Position numbers and translations under genes: made by a program. The notes below the pieces were generated by a model that was given only the letters and a program-made list of their open reading frames with translations, was not told the origin of the DNA and did no database searches. A DNA stretch of 64,000 nt from CAWCAL01 sp963695075 (GTDB lineage: Bacteria; Actinomycetota; Acidimicrobiia; Acidimicrobiales; CAWCAL01): positions 682,001 through 746,000 of the forward strand of contig CAVOFR010000007.1 in the NCBI GenBank assembly GCA_963695075.1, written 5' to 3'. Positions 8,202 through 16,005 of this stretch are shown here, one piece after another (position 1 is the first letter of the stretch; each line of letters begins with the position of its first letter).

Positions 8202-9298
8202 CGGTCGGTCCGATTCTCGGGCTGCCGGCCGAGCACGACGGGACGCCGAGTGGCCCCCCAGCTCCCCGGGCGTCCGTGGAAGACTCCGGGGATACGGGTG
8301 CCGCAGCCCGTGCAGTGCCCAGTGTCGTCGATCCTGTAGTCGCCGAGGGTGTACCAGTCCCGCTCGATGACCCGCTGGCCGCATCCGTGGCAGAAGGTGC
8401 TCTGGCCATCGATGTCATGGACGTTTCCGGTGTATGCGTAGTGCACGCCGTTCGCCAGAGCGACCTCCCTGGCCCGGCCGAGGGTCTCGGGTGGTGTGGG
8501 TGGCCGGTCGAGCATGCGGTAATCGGGGTGGAACGCGGTGAAGTGCATGGGCACATCGGGACCGAGGTGTTCGACGACCCAGGAGGTCATGGCGTCGAGC
8601 TCACCGTCGCCGTCGTTCATCCCCGGGATCAGCAAGGTGGTCAGCTCGAACCACACGTCGGTCTCGTCGTGCAGGTACCGGAGGGTGTCGAGTACCGCCC
8701 CGAGCTCGGCGCCGCAGGTGTGCCGGTAGAAGTCCTCGGTGAAGCCCTTCAGGTCGACGTTGGCCGCGTCGATGTGGGCGAAGAGCTCGGCCCGGGGTTC
8801 GGGGCAGATGTATCCGGCCGTGACCGCCACCGTTTCGAGACCGACGTCGTGGCAGGCGTCGGCCACGTCGATCGCATACTCGAGGAAGATCGTCGGGTCG
8901 TTGTAGGTGAACGCCACGCTGCGGCAACCTGCTTCGGTGGCAGCCCGGGCGATCGCGTCAGGTGACGCCTCGTCGGCGAGCGTGTCGATCTCCTTGGACT
9001 TCGAGATGTCCCAGTTCTGGCAGAAACGGCAGGCCAGGTTGCAGCCCGCGGTGCCGAAGCTGAAGGTCGACGAACCCGGCCGGAAGTGGTTGAGCGGCTT
9101 CTTCTCGACCGGGTCGACACAGAACCCGCTCGAGCGGCCGTAGGTGCGCAGCACGACGCCGTCGTCCTCGCGGGCCCGCACGAAGCACACGCCCTTCTGG
9201 CCGTCGCGCAGCTTGCACGCCCGGGGACACAGGTCGCACTGCACTCGGCCGTCGTCGAGGGGGTGCCAGTGCCGGGTCGGGACGGTGAAGCGGTCCAC
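8198..9298 (-). CDS. amrS: AmmeMemoRadiSam system radical SAM enzyme
   Basis: A 366-residue radical SAM enzyme related to pyruvate formate-lyase activating enzymes. Residues 21-38 hold a cysteine pattern (CDLCPRACKL then GVC), the 4Fe-4S-binding motif CNLACRFC is at Cys86/90/93, and the C-terminus has two CxxC pairs (CHGCG, CTGCG) likely to bind zinc or a further cluster. DLKGFTEDFYRHTCG and TTLLIPGMNDG are typical of AmrS. GTG 9298 lies just after the stop of the nuclease-like gene (9304) and its own stop overlaps the MEMO start, so nuclease-amrS-amrB are tightly co-transcribed. Confidence 0.92.
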   Translation of the reverse strand: MDRFTVPTRHWHPLDDGRVQCDLCPRACKLRDGQKGVCFVRAREDDGVVLRTYGRSSGFCVDPVEKKPLNHFRPGSSTFSFGTAGCNLACRFCQNWDISKSKEIDTLADEASPDAIARAATEAGCRSVAFTYNDPTIFLEYAIDVADACHDVGLETVAVTAGYICPEPRAELFAHIDAANVDLKGFTEDFYRHTCGAELGAVLDTLRYLHDETDVWFELTTLLIPGMNDGDGELDAMTSWVVEHLGPDVPMHFTAFHPDYRMLDRPPTPPETLGRAREVALANGVHYAYTGNVHDIDGQSTFCHGCGQRVIERDWYTLGDYRIDDTGHCTGCGTRIPGVFHGRPGSWGATRRPVVLGRQPENRTDR

Positions 9299-9303
9299 GC
9301 CGC

Positions 9304-9849
9304 TCAGGGGCTCGGTTCGTCGTCGACGTCCTCGACGGCCTCGACGTCGTCGGGCGCGAACGCGGACGGATCGACCTCGTCGAGGAAGGACCGGAACTCC
9401 TCGACCGTTTCGTCGATGGTCTCCTCGTCGATGGAGTTCTCGTCGACGATGGGGAGTGTCCCGGCCTCGTCGAGCACGGCTTCGCTCACGAACAGCGGTG
9501 CGCCGAGCCGCAGAGCGAGGGCGATGGCATCGGACGGTCTGGTGTCGACGAACTGCTCGCCGGCGGGGCCGTGCATCGCGAGGCGGGCGATGAACGATCC
9601 GTCGCGCAGTTCGGTCACCTCGGCCGCGTCGACGTGGCCGTCGAGGGTCCGGACCAGGGTCGCCATCAGGTCGTAGGTGAGCGGCCGGGGCGCGTCCTCG
9701 CCACTCACCGCGAGCGCGATGGCGGTGGCCTCGAGCCCACCGATGAAGATCGGGAGCATGCGGTGGGGTTCGTCGTGCTCCCGGAGCACGACCAGGGGAG
9801 CACCGGTGGAGGCCTCGATGGCGAGCTCGGCGACGTCGACCTGTTTCAT
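9304..9849 (-). CDS. DUF151 / bifunctional nuclease family protein
   Basis: A 181-residue protein of the BFN/DUF151 family. The N-terminal domain shows LPIFIGGLEATAIALAV and VDTRPSDAIALALRLGAPLFV, the signature blocks; the C-terminal ~50 residues are acidic (DDVEAVEDVDDEP). A plant member has DNase and RNase activity, but many bacterial members have no assigned role. ATG 9849 is 6 nt after TACTAT on the minus strand, so transcription probably begins at the start codon. It heads the minus-strand amr cluster and is divergent from glgA. Confidence 0.85.
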   Translation of the reverse strand: MKQVDVAELAIEASTGAPLVVLREHDEPHRMLPIFIGGLEATAIALAVSGEDAPRPLTYDLMATLVRTLDGHVDAAEVTELRDGSFIARLAMHGPAGEQFVDTRPSDAIALALRLGAPLFVSEAVLDEAGTLPIVDENSIDEETIDETVEEFRSFLDEVDPSAFAPDDVEAVEDVDDEPSP

Positions 9850-9855
9850 GCGCCC

Positions 9856-9861
9856 ATAGTA
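9856..9861 (-). promoter_or_regulatory. Likely -10 element for leaderless start at 9849
   Basis: TACTAT on the minus strand, 6 nt before the ATG at 9849. No ribosome binding site fits between them. Confidence 0.6.
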
Positions 9862-9916
9862 CCAGAGATGTCAAGAAAGCTGATAGCAAAACGCTCAACC
9901 CCCACGAACATCCCCT

Positions 9917-9965
9917 GAACTTTGTGCGCAGGCAGTACCGATGTGGCGCTGAGAGCACAAAGTTC
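9917..9965 (+). repeat. 49-bp palindromic repeat element, copy A
   Basis: Imperfect palindrome with perfect 11-bp outer arms (gaactttgtgc / gcacaaagttc). It matches the element at 63684-63732 at 40 of 49 positions in the same orientation, including a near-identical right half. It lies in the divergent region between the DUF151 gene and glgA, about 145 bp before the glgA start. It is probably a REP-like or small MITE-like dispersed element; I see no associated transposase in the window. Confidence 0.9.
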
Positions 9966-10110
9966 GGGTTGGGCGGGACCGGGACCATCGGGAAGTCGTC
10001 GCGGGCGGTCCTCGACGGGGTCCCACCGACGGTTTCCTCAGGGATCGCACCCCGGGGCCGACGAGAAACGTGACAGCGCGCCCGATGCGCCGCACGGAAG
10101 GGGAGATGAG

Positions 10111-11499
10111 TTGCACGTTCTATTCGCGACCGCAGAGTACGCACCTCTTGCCAAGGTGGGTGGACTGGGCGAGGCTGCTTCCGGGCTCGTCGGCTGCCTG
10201 CGAACGATAGGGGTCGACGTCGATGTCGTCGTGCCCGACTACACCGACGGGGACCTGTGCGACGAGATCGAGATTCCCCTCGACGTCCCCGAATGGGCCG
10301 GGCCCGCCTTCGCCCGCCGTGGCAGTCTGGACGGCGTCGGCGAGGTGACCCTCGTCCGTACCCCCGGTCTGAACCGTCCCCACCCCTACATCGACCTCAC
10401 CACCGGGGAGGGCTGGCCCGACAACGACCACCGGTTCTTCGCATTCTCCGCTGCTGTCGCCGCGCTCGTGCGAGCCTGGAAACCCGACATTCTGCATGTG
10501 AACGACTGGCACACCGCTGCGACGCTTCCGATGGTGCGAGGCAGCATTCCCACGGTCATCACGATCCACAACCTCGCATACCAGGGCCAGTGCGACCCGG
10601 CGTGGCTGGCCCGGATCGGCAATGCCGCCGACCCCATGGCGCACGACGGCTCCTGCAACCCTCTCGCCGGCGGCGTCGCCCTTGCCGACAAGGTCGTCGT
10701 CGTCAGCCCCGGCTATGCCTCCGAGATCGTGCGCGAGAAGGACGGCTGGGGCCTCCACGAGCAGCTCAGCCGGCGGGGTGACGACCTCATCGGTATCCGC
10801 AACGGCATCGATCCCGGTCTCTGGAACCCCGGCGACGACCCCCTCCTGCCCGCGACCTACTCGATCTCCGACCTCGCCGGTAAGGAGATCTGTCGCAAGG
10901 AACTGCTCCGGATCACCGGTCTCGAAGCCGACCGCGGTCCGGTGATCGGCATGGTCTGCCGGCTCGTACCCCAAAAAGGCGTCGACATCGCTCTCGAGCT
11001 CGCACCGTTCCTCCACACCCTCCCGGCTCGGCTCGTCATCACCGGATCGGGTTCTCCGGAGTTGATGCGCGCGGCGAAGGCGGTCGCCGCCGCCCACCCG
11101 GAGCACGTGCACGTCGAGTCGTACGACGAGGCGCTCGCTCACCTCGTCGTAGCCGGCAGCGACCTCTTGTTGGTGCCCAGTCGGTTCGAGCCGTGTGGTC
11201 TGACGCAGATGCAAGCGATGACGTGTGGAACCATCCCGGTGGTGACCGGTGTCGGAGGGCTGCGCGACACCGTGATCGACGCCGATCGTGACCCGACGCG
11301 CGGGACCGGATTCGTCGCCGATCGGCCCGATCCGCTCTCGGTACTCGATGCGCTCCACCGAGCGGTGCGAGGATGGAGCAACTCGCGCCGGCGTCGGGCC
11401 GTGCAACGACGGGGTATGACGACCGACTGGTCGTGGGTCCGCCCCGCGACGGCCTACCTCGATCTCTACCAGGACCTCGACAACTGCGTGGCAGTCTGA
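10111..11499 (+). CDS. glgA: Glycogen synthase (GT5)
   Basis: A 462-residue GT5 glycosyltransferase that adds ADP-glucose to growing alpha-1,4-glucan. The N-terminus has the ADP-glucose-binding AKVGGLGEA (KxGGL), then HVNDWHTA and TIHNLAYQG; the C-terminal domain has CRLVPQKGVDI and PSRFEPCGLTQMQAM, the conserved acceptor/nucleotide region, and GTIPVVTGVGGLRDTV. The start is TTG 10111, right after aaggggag (10098-10105), because the family begins within a few residues of the KxGGL block; the open frame extends upstream into the palindromic repeat but without family similarity. No other glycogen gene is adjacent. Confidence 0.92.
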   Translation: MHVLFATAEYAPLAKVGGLGEAASGLVGCLRTIGVDVDVVVPDYTDGDLCDEIEIPLDVPEWAGPAFARRGSLDGVGEVTLVRTPGLNRPHPYIDLTTGEGWPDNDHRFFAFSAAVAALVRAWKPDILHVNDWHTAATLPMVRGSIPTVITIHNLAYQGQCDPAWLARIGNAADPMAHDGSCNPLAGGVALADKVVVVSPGYASEIVREKDGWGLHEQLSRRGDDLIGIRNGIDPGLWNPGDDPLLPATYSISDLAGKEICRKELLRITGLEADRGPVIGMVCRLVPQKGVDIALELAPFLHTLPARLVITGSGSPELMRAAKAVAAAHPEHVHVESYDEALAHLVVAGSDLLLVPSRFEPCGLTQMQAMTCGTIPVVTGVGGLRDTVIDADRDPTRGTGFVADRPDPLSVLDALHRAVRGWSNSRRRRAVQRRGMTTDWSWVRPATAYLDLYQDLDNCVAV

Positions 11500-11543
11500 G
11501 GATCTGGGCGCCGCGGCGGGTGCGCAGGTTGTTGCAGTCGCGC

Positions 11544-11549
11544 TACCGT
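11544..11549 (+). promoter_or_regulatory. Likely -10 element for leaderless start at 11558
   Basis: TACCGT, 8 nt before the TTG start at 11558; no ribosome binding site is present. Confidence 0.5.
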
Positions 11550-11557
11550 CTCGGCTC

Positions 11558-12784
11558 TTGAAACGATGGCGCCACATCATCACGTTCGTCGCATTCGCCG
11601 CGCTGCTCGGCGCGGCGTGTAGCGACGGTGAGGACGGCGCGGCAGCGGACAGCACCACGACCATCCCGGTGGAAGCTGCGGCGGGCGGTTCGACCACGGC
11701 CCTGCCCCCGTCCACGACGGCCACCGTTCCGGTCGACCACGACTTCGGCCTCGTGGCCGAGGAGGTCGACACCTTCGTCGCGGCCAAGGGTCTGAACGGA
11801 GCGGGCCTGATCATCGTCGACCGCGACGAGGGCGTGATCTTCGAGCACCACACGGGTGAGATCGACCGCGATCGGATCAGCCTGATCGCATCGTCGAGCA
11901 AGATGATCACGGCGGGTGTGCTGATGCGCCTCCACGACGAGGGCGTCCTCGATGTCGACGCCCCGATCGCCGACGTCGTCGACTGGGGCAGCGCCAACCC
12001 CGCCATAACGCCCGTCCAGCTCGTTTCCAACAGCTCGGGCCTCATCGGGCTCACCGACGGTCTCACCGTCGGCCCGTACCTGTGCCAGTACGCGGCTGCC
12101 GGCACCCTCCAGGACTGTGCCGAGGGGATCTTCACGACGCCTGCCGACGATGACGAGGTCATACCGCCCGACACCGAGTTCCGGTACGGCGGAGCGCAGT
12201 GGCAGGTGGCCGGAGCGGTGGCCGAGATCGCCTCGGGCAAGAGCTGGGCCCAGCTCATCGAGGAAACCTACGTCGAGCCCTGTCAGTTGGATGCGCTGGC
12301 GTACAACAACCACTTCTCACAGGTTTCCAGTGAGACCGGGCCCTTCAGCTACCCCGAAGCGTTCGACGGCGACCCGACCAACCTCGACCCGACCGACAAC
12401 CCCAACATGGAGGGCGGCGCCTACATCACCACCGGCGACTACGGCGCCCTCCTCTTGATGCACCTGCGGGGCGGGATGTGCGGTGACCACCGGGTGCTGA
12501 CCGAGGAGTCGATCGACCGCATGCACCGGGACCGGATCGGCGAGGCCTACGGCGGTGACACCGAGGCCGACCTCGAGGGGTACGGCCTCGGCTGGTGGGT
12601 CGACCGGGACGACCCCGCGTTCATCCAGGACGGTGGTGCGTTCGGGGCGCTGCCGTGGATCGATCTCGATCGGGGCTACGGGGCCTATCTGGTGGTCGAG
12701 CGGACCAACTTCGACGGCCGCGACCTGGGGGCGGCGATCCGCCCCCTCATCGAGACCGAGATCGACCGGCACGGGACCGGCTGA
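11558..12784 (+). CDS. Serine hydrolase (beta-lactamase/class C family) lipoprotein
   Basis: A 408-residue exported protein. Residues 1-21 form a lipoprotein signal (FAALLGAAC), followed by a Thr/Ala-rich linker, then a beta-lactamase-like serine hydrolase domain with the SxxK motif SSSK (in LIASSSKMITAGVLMRLHDEG), a YGGA block (FRYGGAQWQVAG) and a GAFG element near the end. Six cysteines after the signal could form disulfides outside the cell. The TTG 11558 start gives a normal signal with a KRWR positive end. Family members include esterases and peptidases; the substrate is not predictable. Confidence 0.85.
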   Translation: MKRWRHIITFVAFAALLGAACSDGEDGAAADSTTTIPVEAAAGGSTTALPPSTTATVPVDHDFGLVAEEVDTFVAAKGLNGAGLIIVDRDEGVIFEHHTGEIDRDRISLIASSSKMITAGVLMRLHDEGVLDVDAPIADVVDWGSANPAITPVQLVSNSSGLIGLTDGLTVGPYLCQYAAAGTLQDCAEGIFTTPADDDEVIPPDTEFRYGGAQWQVAGAVAEIASGKSWAQLIEETYVEPCQLDALAYNNHFSQVSSETGPFSYPEAFDGDPTNLDPTDNPNMEGGAYITTGDYGALLLMHLRGGMCGDHRVLTEESIDRMHRDRIGEAYGGDTEADLEGYGLGWWVDRDDPAFIQDGGAFGALPWIDLDRGYGAYLVVERTNFDGRDLGAAIRPLIETEIDRHGTG

Positions 12785-12798
12785 CCCGGATCGGTGGC

Positions 12799-12816
12799 CC
12801 GACGGCTCGGCGTCGG
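12799..12816. terminator. Short hairpin between convergent genes
   Basis: ccgacg and cgtcgg form a 6-bp stem with a 6-nt loop exactly between the ends of the serine hydrolase and Hsp20 genes. No T-run follows, so it is only a weak terminator candidate. Confidence 0.3.
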
Positions 12817-12817
12817 A

Positions 12818-13270
12818 CTAGCTGAGCTCGATCCGGCGGGGTTGATCGGCCTCGCGCTTGGGGAGCCGGACGGTCAGTTCTCCGTGATCGAGCGACGCCT
12901 CGACGTCATCCTCGTCGATCTCACCGGGCAGGGAGACCTCGTAGCGGAACGTGCCGGTCACCCGCTTCTTCTGGCGGAGGATGCCTTCGCGCTCCTTCTC
13001 CTTGCGTTCGCCGCAGATCACGACGGTGCGTCCCTTCACCTGCACGTCGATGTCCTTCTTCGCCGTGCCGGGCAGCTCGACGTCGACGATCCAGGCATCG
13101 TCGGTCTCCTCGATGTCGGCCAGCGGTACGAAGTCCTCGTCGAGGTGGGGGAACAGCGTGGAAGGCCACGTGCTCGGGAAACCCCACAGTTGGTCACGAA
13201 GTCGATCGAGGGCGGTCACGGGGTCGGACTGCCTCACGCCGGTTTCGGATGCCTTCCCCTGATCAGCCAT
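12818..13270 (-). CDS. Small heat shock protein, Hsp20/alpha-crystallin family
   Basis: A 150-residue holdase chaperone. The alpha-crystallin domain (about residues 48-142) starts with VPLADIEETDDAWIVDVELPG, contains VVICGERK and YEVSLPGEIDEDDVEASLDHGELTVRLPK, and ends with a short tail containing the I-E-L element that mediates oligomer contacts. A good ribosome binding site (gaggaagaggtgag) precedes ATG 13270. The 108-bp upstream gap (13271-13378) should hold its promoter; I did not find a CIRCE or HAIR operator there. Confidence 0.92.
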   Translation of the reverse strand: MADQGKASETGVRQSDPVTALDRLRDQLWGFPSTWPSTLFPHLDEDFVPLADIEETDDAWIVDVELPGTAKKDIDVQVKGRTVVICGERKEKEREGILRQKKRVTGTFRYEVSLPGEIDEDDVEASLDHGELTVRLPKREADQPRRIELS

Positions 13271-13378
13271 CGCGTCTCACCTCTTCCTCGTAGGACCACG
13301 GTCAACTCGTATCCTCCGGGGACCCCGTCCGCCCGCGCTAGAGCAAAACGTCCCTGCGTCCGGAGCTCTGCGGGGTGT

Positions 13379-14380
13379 CTAGCTCGGCAGAGGACCCGGC
13401 ACCGTCGTGGCGGGGAAGAAGCGATGGTGCCGGGCGCCGGTGACCTCGTAGATCGCGGTGCCAACGCGGCCGTCGCCGGTACTGACCTGCATCAGGTTGA
13501 GCCCGCCGCGATGGAACGGTTCGTAGGGGCGGGCGAAGGTGCCGTCGGCCTCGACGGTGATCCGGCGGCCGTCCTCGAGGACGAACTCACACTCACCTGC
13601 CAACCCGGTCACGGTCTCGCCGTGTTCTCCGTACCCGGCGGGTGATCCGTCGGCTCCGATCCACTGCACGTCGTGGCGGAAGTCGACCACGGGGACGGGA
13701 TCGGATCCGTCGGCGGCGGCCCAGCAGCCGTCGGTGTAGACGCGGGCCCCGTTGGCGTACTCCCAGTGCCAGACGCCGAGGAACCCGTCGTAGAGCTGGA
13801 TCTGGAACCACAGCCACAGCGGGCAACGGCCGTGGTCTCGAATGCCCCACGAGTGGTCCCGCTGGCCGACCCAGCCGTCGACCTCCCGGGTCGTTCCACC
13901 CGCGGTGTACGTGCCCGTGTACGTGCCGGACTGGAAGATGTGGCACTGGTCCCAGACCACGTCGTCGCCGGCGCGCATCGTGCCTCGGCGCAGCCCGTAG
14001 GGTTGGGTGCGGGCCCGGAAGGTGAGGTCGAGGCCGATGGTCGACTCATCGGGGTCGACCCGGAGTCGGAGCTTCTCGAGGGGCTCGATCACCTCGACCT
14101 TCGCCCCTGGAACCTCGGTCGTGTGCGGGTCGCCGTCGTAGGGGCGAGCGAGGTGGTTCATCACCTGCTCGCCGTCGATGCGGCCCATCTGGAGCGAGTC
14201 CATCCGCTCGTGGGCCGGGTAGTGGGCCATCGTGAAGAAGACGGCGTCGCCGGTGCCCGACGGATCGTGGATGTCGAAGAAGTAGCTCTCCCGCCAGTGC
14301 TCGTGGTGGGTCGCGACCTGGGGGAGGAGCTGGGGGAGTTGGTGGACGAAGAACTCGTCCATCGCGGTGGGTCTGGCCAT
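13379..14380 (-). CDS. Two-domain lipocalin-like/CrtC-like protein of uncertain function
   Basis: A 333-residue soluble protein rich in Trp, His and beta-strand-like sequence. Blocks such as RDHSWGIRDHGRCPLWLWFQ and YDGFLGVWHWEYANG resemble proteins grouped with hydroxyneurosporene synthase (CrtC/AttH-like) in actinobacteria that live next to lipid or steroid enzymes. I do not recognise an active site. It has no signal peptide. Its start ATG 14380 lies 6 nt after TACGTT. The 49-bp gap to the TetR gene upstream suggests separate promoters, with possible read-through from TetR. Confidence 0.55.
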   Translation of the reverse strand: MARPTAMDEFFVHQLPQLLPQVATHHEHWRESYFFDIHDPSGTGDAVFFTMAHYPAHERMDSLQMGRIDGEQVMNHLARPYDGDPHTTEVPGAKVEVIEPLEKLRLRVDPDESTIGLDLTFRARTQPYGLRRGTMRAGDDVVWDQCHIFQSGTYTGTYTAGGTTREVDGWVGQRDHSWGIRDHGRCPLWLWFQIQLYDGFLGVWHWEYANGARVYTDGCWAAADGSDPVPVVDFRHDVQWIGADGSPAGYGEHGETVTGLAGECEFVLEDGRRITVEADGTFARPYEPFHRGGLNLMQVSTGDGRVGTAIYEVTGARHHRFFPATTVPGPLPS

Positions 14381-14386
14381 GTCGAC

Positions 14387-14392
14387 AACGTA
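14387..14392 (-). promoter_or_regulatory. Likely -10 element for leaderless start at 14380
   Basis: TACGTT on the minus strand, 6 nt before the ATG at 14380. Confidence 0.55.
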
Positions 14393-14429
14393 GCTGCAGT
14401 GCGTTCGGGGTCTGTCCCCGGTAACGCAC

Positions 14430-15041
14430 TCAGCGGGGTTCGATGGCGGCTTCCATCACGGCGAGCACGTCCGGGCCGTACCGGGTTACCGCTTCGGGCC
14501 CGAACTGGACCACGGCCATGAGCAGCGAGATGAAGATGCTGACCACACCGCTGCCGATGGCGACCGGATCGATGTCGGGTCTGACCAGGCCGGCCTGCTG
14601 GTCGGCTCGCATGCGGTGCCCGACCGCGGCGCGGAGCTCCTCGAGCGCGGGGAGCTCGACCAGCCGTTCGGTCACGTCGGGCTCGAGGCCGGCGAGCATC
14701 CGGCGGGCGAGCGGATGTCGCTCGACCGCGTCCATGAGCGTGAAGACGAGGGTGCCGCGCCACGAGTCGTCGCCCGTGGTCTCGAGCACCGTCGACACGC
14801 CCTCGTCGATGACGCCGGCGACGTCATCGTCGAGCGCGGCAAGGAACAGGGCCTCCTTGTTGTCGAAATAGGCGTATGCCAGTGTCCCGCTGATCCCGGC
14901 GTCGCGAGCGATATCGGCGACCGAGGTAGCCCGGAAGCCGTCGCGGCCGAACCGCTCCACCGCCACCCCGAGGATCGTGCTGCGGGTCTGCTCGCCCTTT
15001 GTCGCCGTCGGCGCGACGGAGGTGGAGAGAGCCTGAACCAT
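14430..15041 (-). CDS. TetR family transcriptional regulator
   Basis: A 203-residue TetR-type repressor. The helix-turn-helix is in residues ~15-60 (TRSTILGVAVERFGRDGFRA, then SVADIARDAGISGTLAYAYF and DNKEALF); the rest is a helical ligand-binding domain. ATG 15041 is 6 nt after TACCCT, with TTGCTC 16 nt further up, so the gene has a leaderless promoter. An inverted repeat (15067-15085) covers that -35 and also the -35 of the divergent metal hydrolase-BVMO-SDR operon, so it probably represses both itself and that operon. The ligand is unknown, perhaps a lipid or ketone. Confidence 0.9.
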   Translation of the reverse strand: MVQALSTSVAPTATKGEQTRSTILGVAVERFGRDGFRATSVADIARDAGISGTLAYAYFDNKEALFLAALDDDVAGVIDEGVSTVLETTGDDSWRGTLVFTLMDAVERHPLARRMLAGLEPDVTERLVELPALEELRAAVGHRMRADQQAGLVRPDIDPVAIGSGVVSIFISLLMAVVQFGPEAVTRYGPDVLAVMEAAIEPR

Positions 15042-15047
15042 GTGACA

Positions 15048-15053
15048 AGGGTA
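15048..15053 (-). promoter_or_regulatory. -10 element of the tetR promoter
   Basis: TACCCT on the minus strand, 6 nt before the ATG at 15041, with a possible -35 TTGCTC at 15070-15075 (16-nt spacer). Confidence 0.6.
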
Positions 15054-15066
15054 ACAGACTTGAGGG

Positions 15067-15085
15067 ATTGAGCAAATGACTCAAT
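15067..15085. promoter_or_regulatory. Candidate TetR operator
   Basis: attgag and ctcaat form perfect 6-bp inverted arms around 7 nt, in the 91-bp gap between tetR and the divergent operon. It overlaps the -35 elements of both promoters, a usual arrangement for a TetR autorepressor. Confidence 0.65.
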
Positions 15086-15096
15086 TCGTCTAGCTT
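15068..15096 (+). promoter_or_regulatory. Promoter of the metal hydrolase-BVMO-SDR operon
   Basis: TTGAGC (15068-15073), a 17-nt spacer and TAGCTT (15091-15096) on the plus strand. The candidate TetR operator overlaps the -35 box. Confidence 0.55.
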
Positions 15097-15132
15097 GGGG
15101 AGAGAAGCCACCACCGCCGTCAGGATCCGCCC

Positions 15133-16005
15133 GTGAACACCGCCACCCAGACCCGGTCCCACCGCCAGGTGCCGACCCGCCGCATCTCGTTCGAATCGTC
15201 GGTCCGGGACGTGCCGAAGTACTTCGCGGCCGAGGACGACCTGATCATGAGCCACACGATCGCGGCGCTGTCGTCGGTGTTCCCCGACGGGGAGGACTTC
15301 TTCGTCCGGTCGGTCCGGCAGTTCCGCGACCAGATCGCCGATCCCGAGCTGAAGGAGCAGGTGAAGGGGTTCATCGGCCAGGAGGCGGTCCACGGTCGTG
15401 AGCATCGAGCGCTCAACGACCGGTTCGACGAGCTGGGCTATCCATCCAAGCGCTTCGAACGGGTGACACGGTGGGGCCTGGAGACGCGCGAGAAGATCAT
15501 GTCGCCCAAGGCCAACCTGGCGGCGACCGCGGCACTCGAGCACTACACGGCCACCCTGGCCGAGGTCGTTCTCAGCGAGCAGGCGGCCCGCGACCTGATC
15601 AGTACACCGCAGGTCTCCGACCTGCTCCTGTGGCACGCTCTCGAAGAATGCGAGCACAAGGCCGTGGCCTTCGACGTGTACAAGGCCGTCGGCGGCACCG
15701 AACGGGTCCGGAAGGTGACGATGAACGTCGTCACCTTCGGCTTCCTCGTCGGTATGTCGATCCAGATCCTGATCTCCCTGCTCGGCGATCGCAACACCTA
15801 CCGACCCCGAAACCTCCTCCGGAGCCTCCGTCGACTGCGGCATTCGCCCTTCCTGCGCCCCGAGGTGTGGCACCGACTGCGCGACTTCAACCGACCCGAC
15901 TTCCATCCCGACGACCACGACACCGAAGCTCTCCTCGAGCGGTGGCGTGACGAGCTCTTCGGTGCGGACGGCCGGCTCAACGACAAGCTCGTCGGCGCGG
16001 CATGA
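15133..16005 (+). CDS. Metal-dependent hydrolase, ferritin-like (PF10118 type)
   Basis: A 290-residue protein of the putative metal-dependent hydrolase family with a ferritin-like helical core. Likely metal ligands are in FIGQEAVHGREHRALN (E, H, E, H) and LLWHALEECEHKAVAFDVY (E, E, H); a hydrophobic helix (VTFGFLVGMSIQILISLL) may contact the membrane. The GTG start at 15133 fits the family. Its stop overlaps the BVMO start (ATGA), so the two are co-translated. In actinobacteria such proteins often accompany Baeyer-Villiger monooxygenases and SDRs; the reaction is not established. Confidence 0.8.
   Translation: MNTATQTRSHRQVPTRRISFESSVRDVPKYFAAEDDLIMSHTIAALSSVFPDGEDFFVRSVRQFRDQIADPELKEQVKGFIGQEAVHGREHRALNDRFDELGYPSKRFERVTRWGLETREKIMSPKANLAATAALEHYTATLAEVVLSEQAARDLISTPQVSDLLLWHALEECEHKAVAFDVYKAVGGTERVRKVTMNVVTFGFLVGMSIQILISLLGDRNTYRPRNLLRSLRRLRHSPFLRPEVWHRLRDFNRPDFHPDDHDTEALLERWRDELFGADGRLNDKLVGAA

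Noticed and set aside
9922..10110. In-frame upstream extension of glgA
   Set aside because: It runs through the 49-bp repeat, has no similarity to glycogen synthases, and a strong site precedes TTG 10111.
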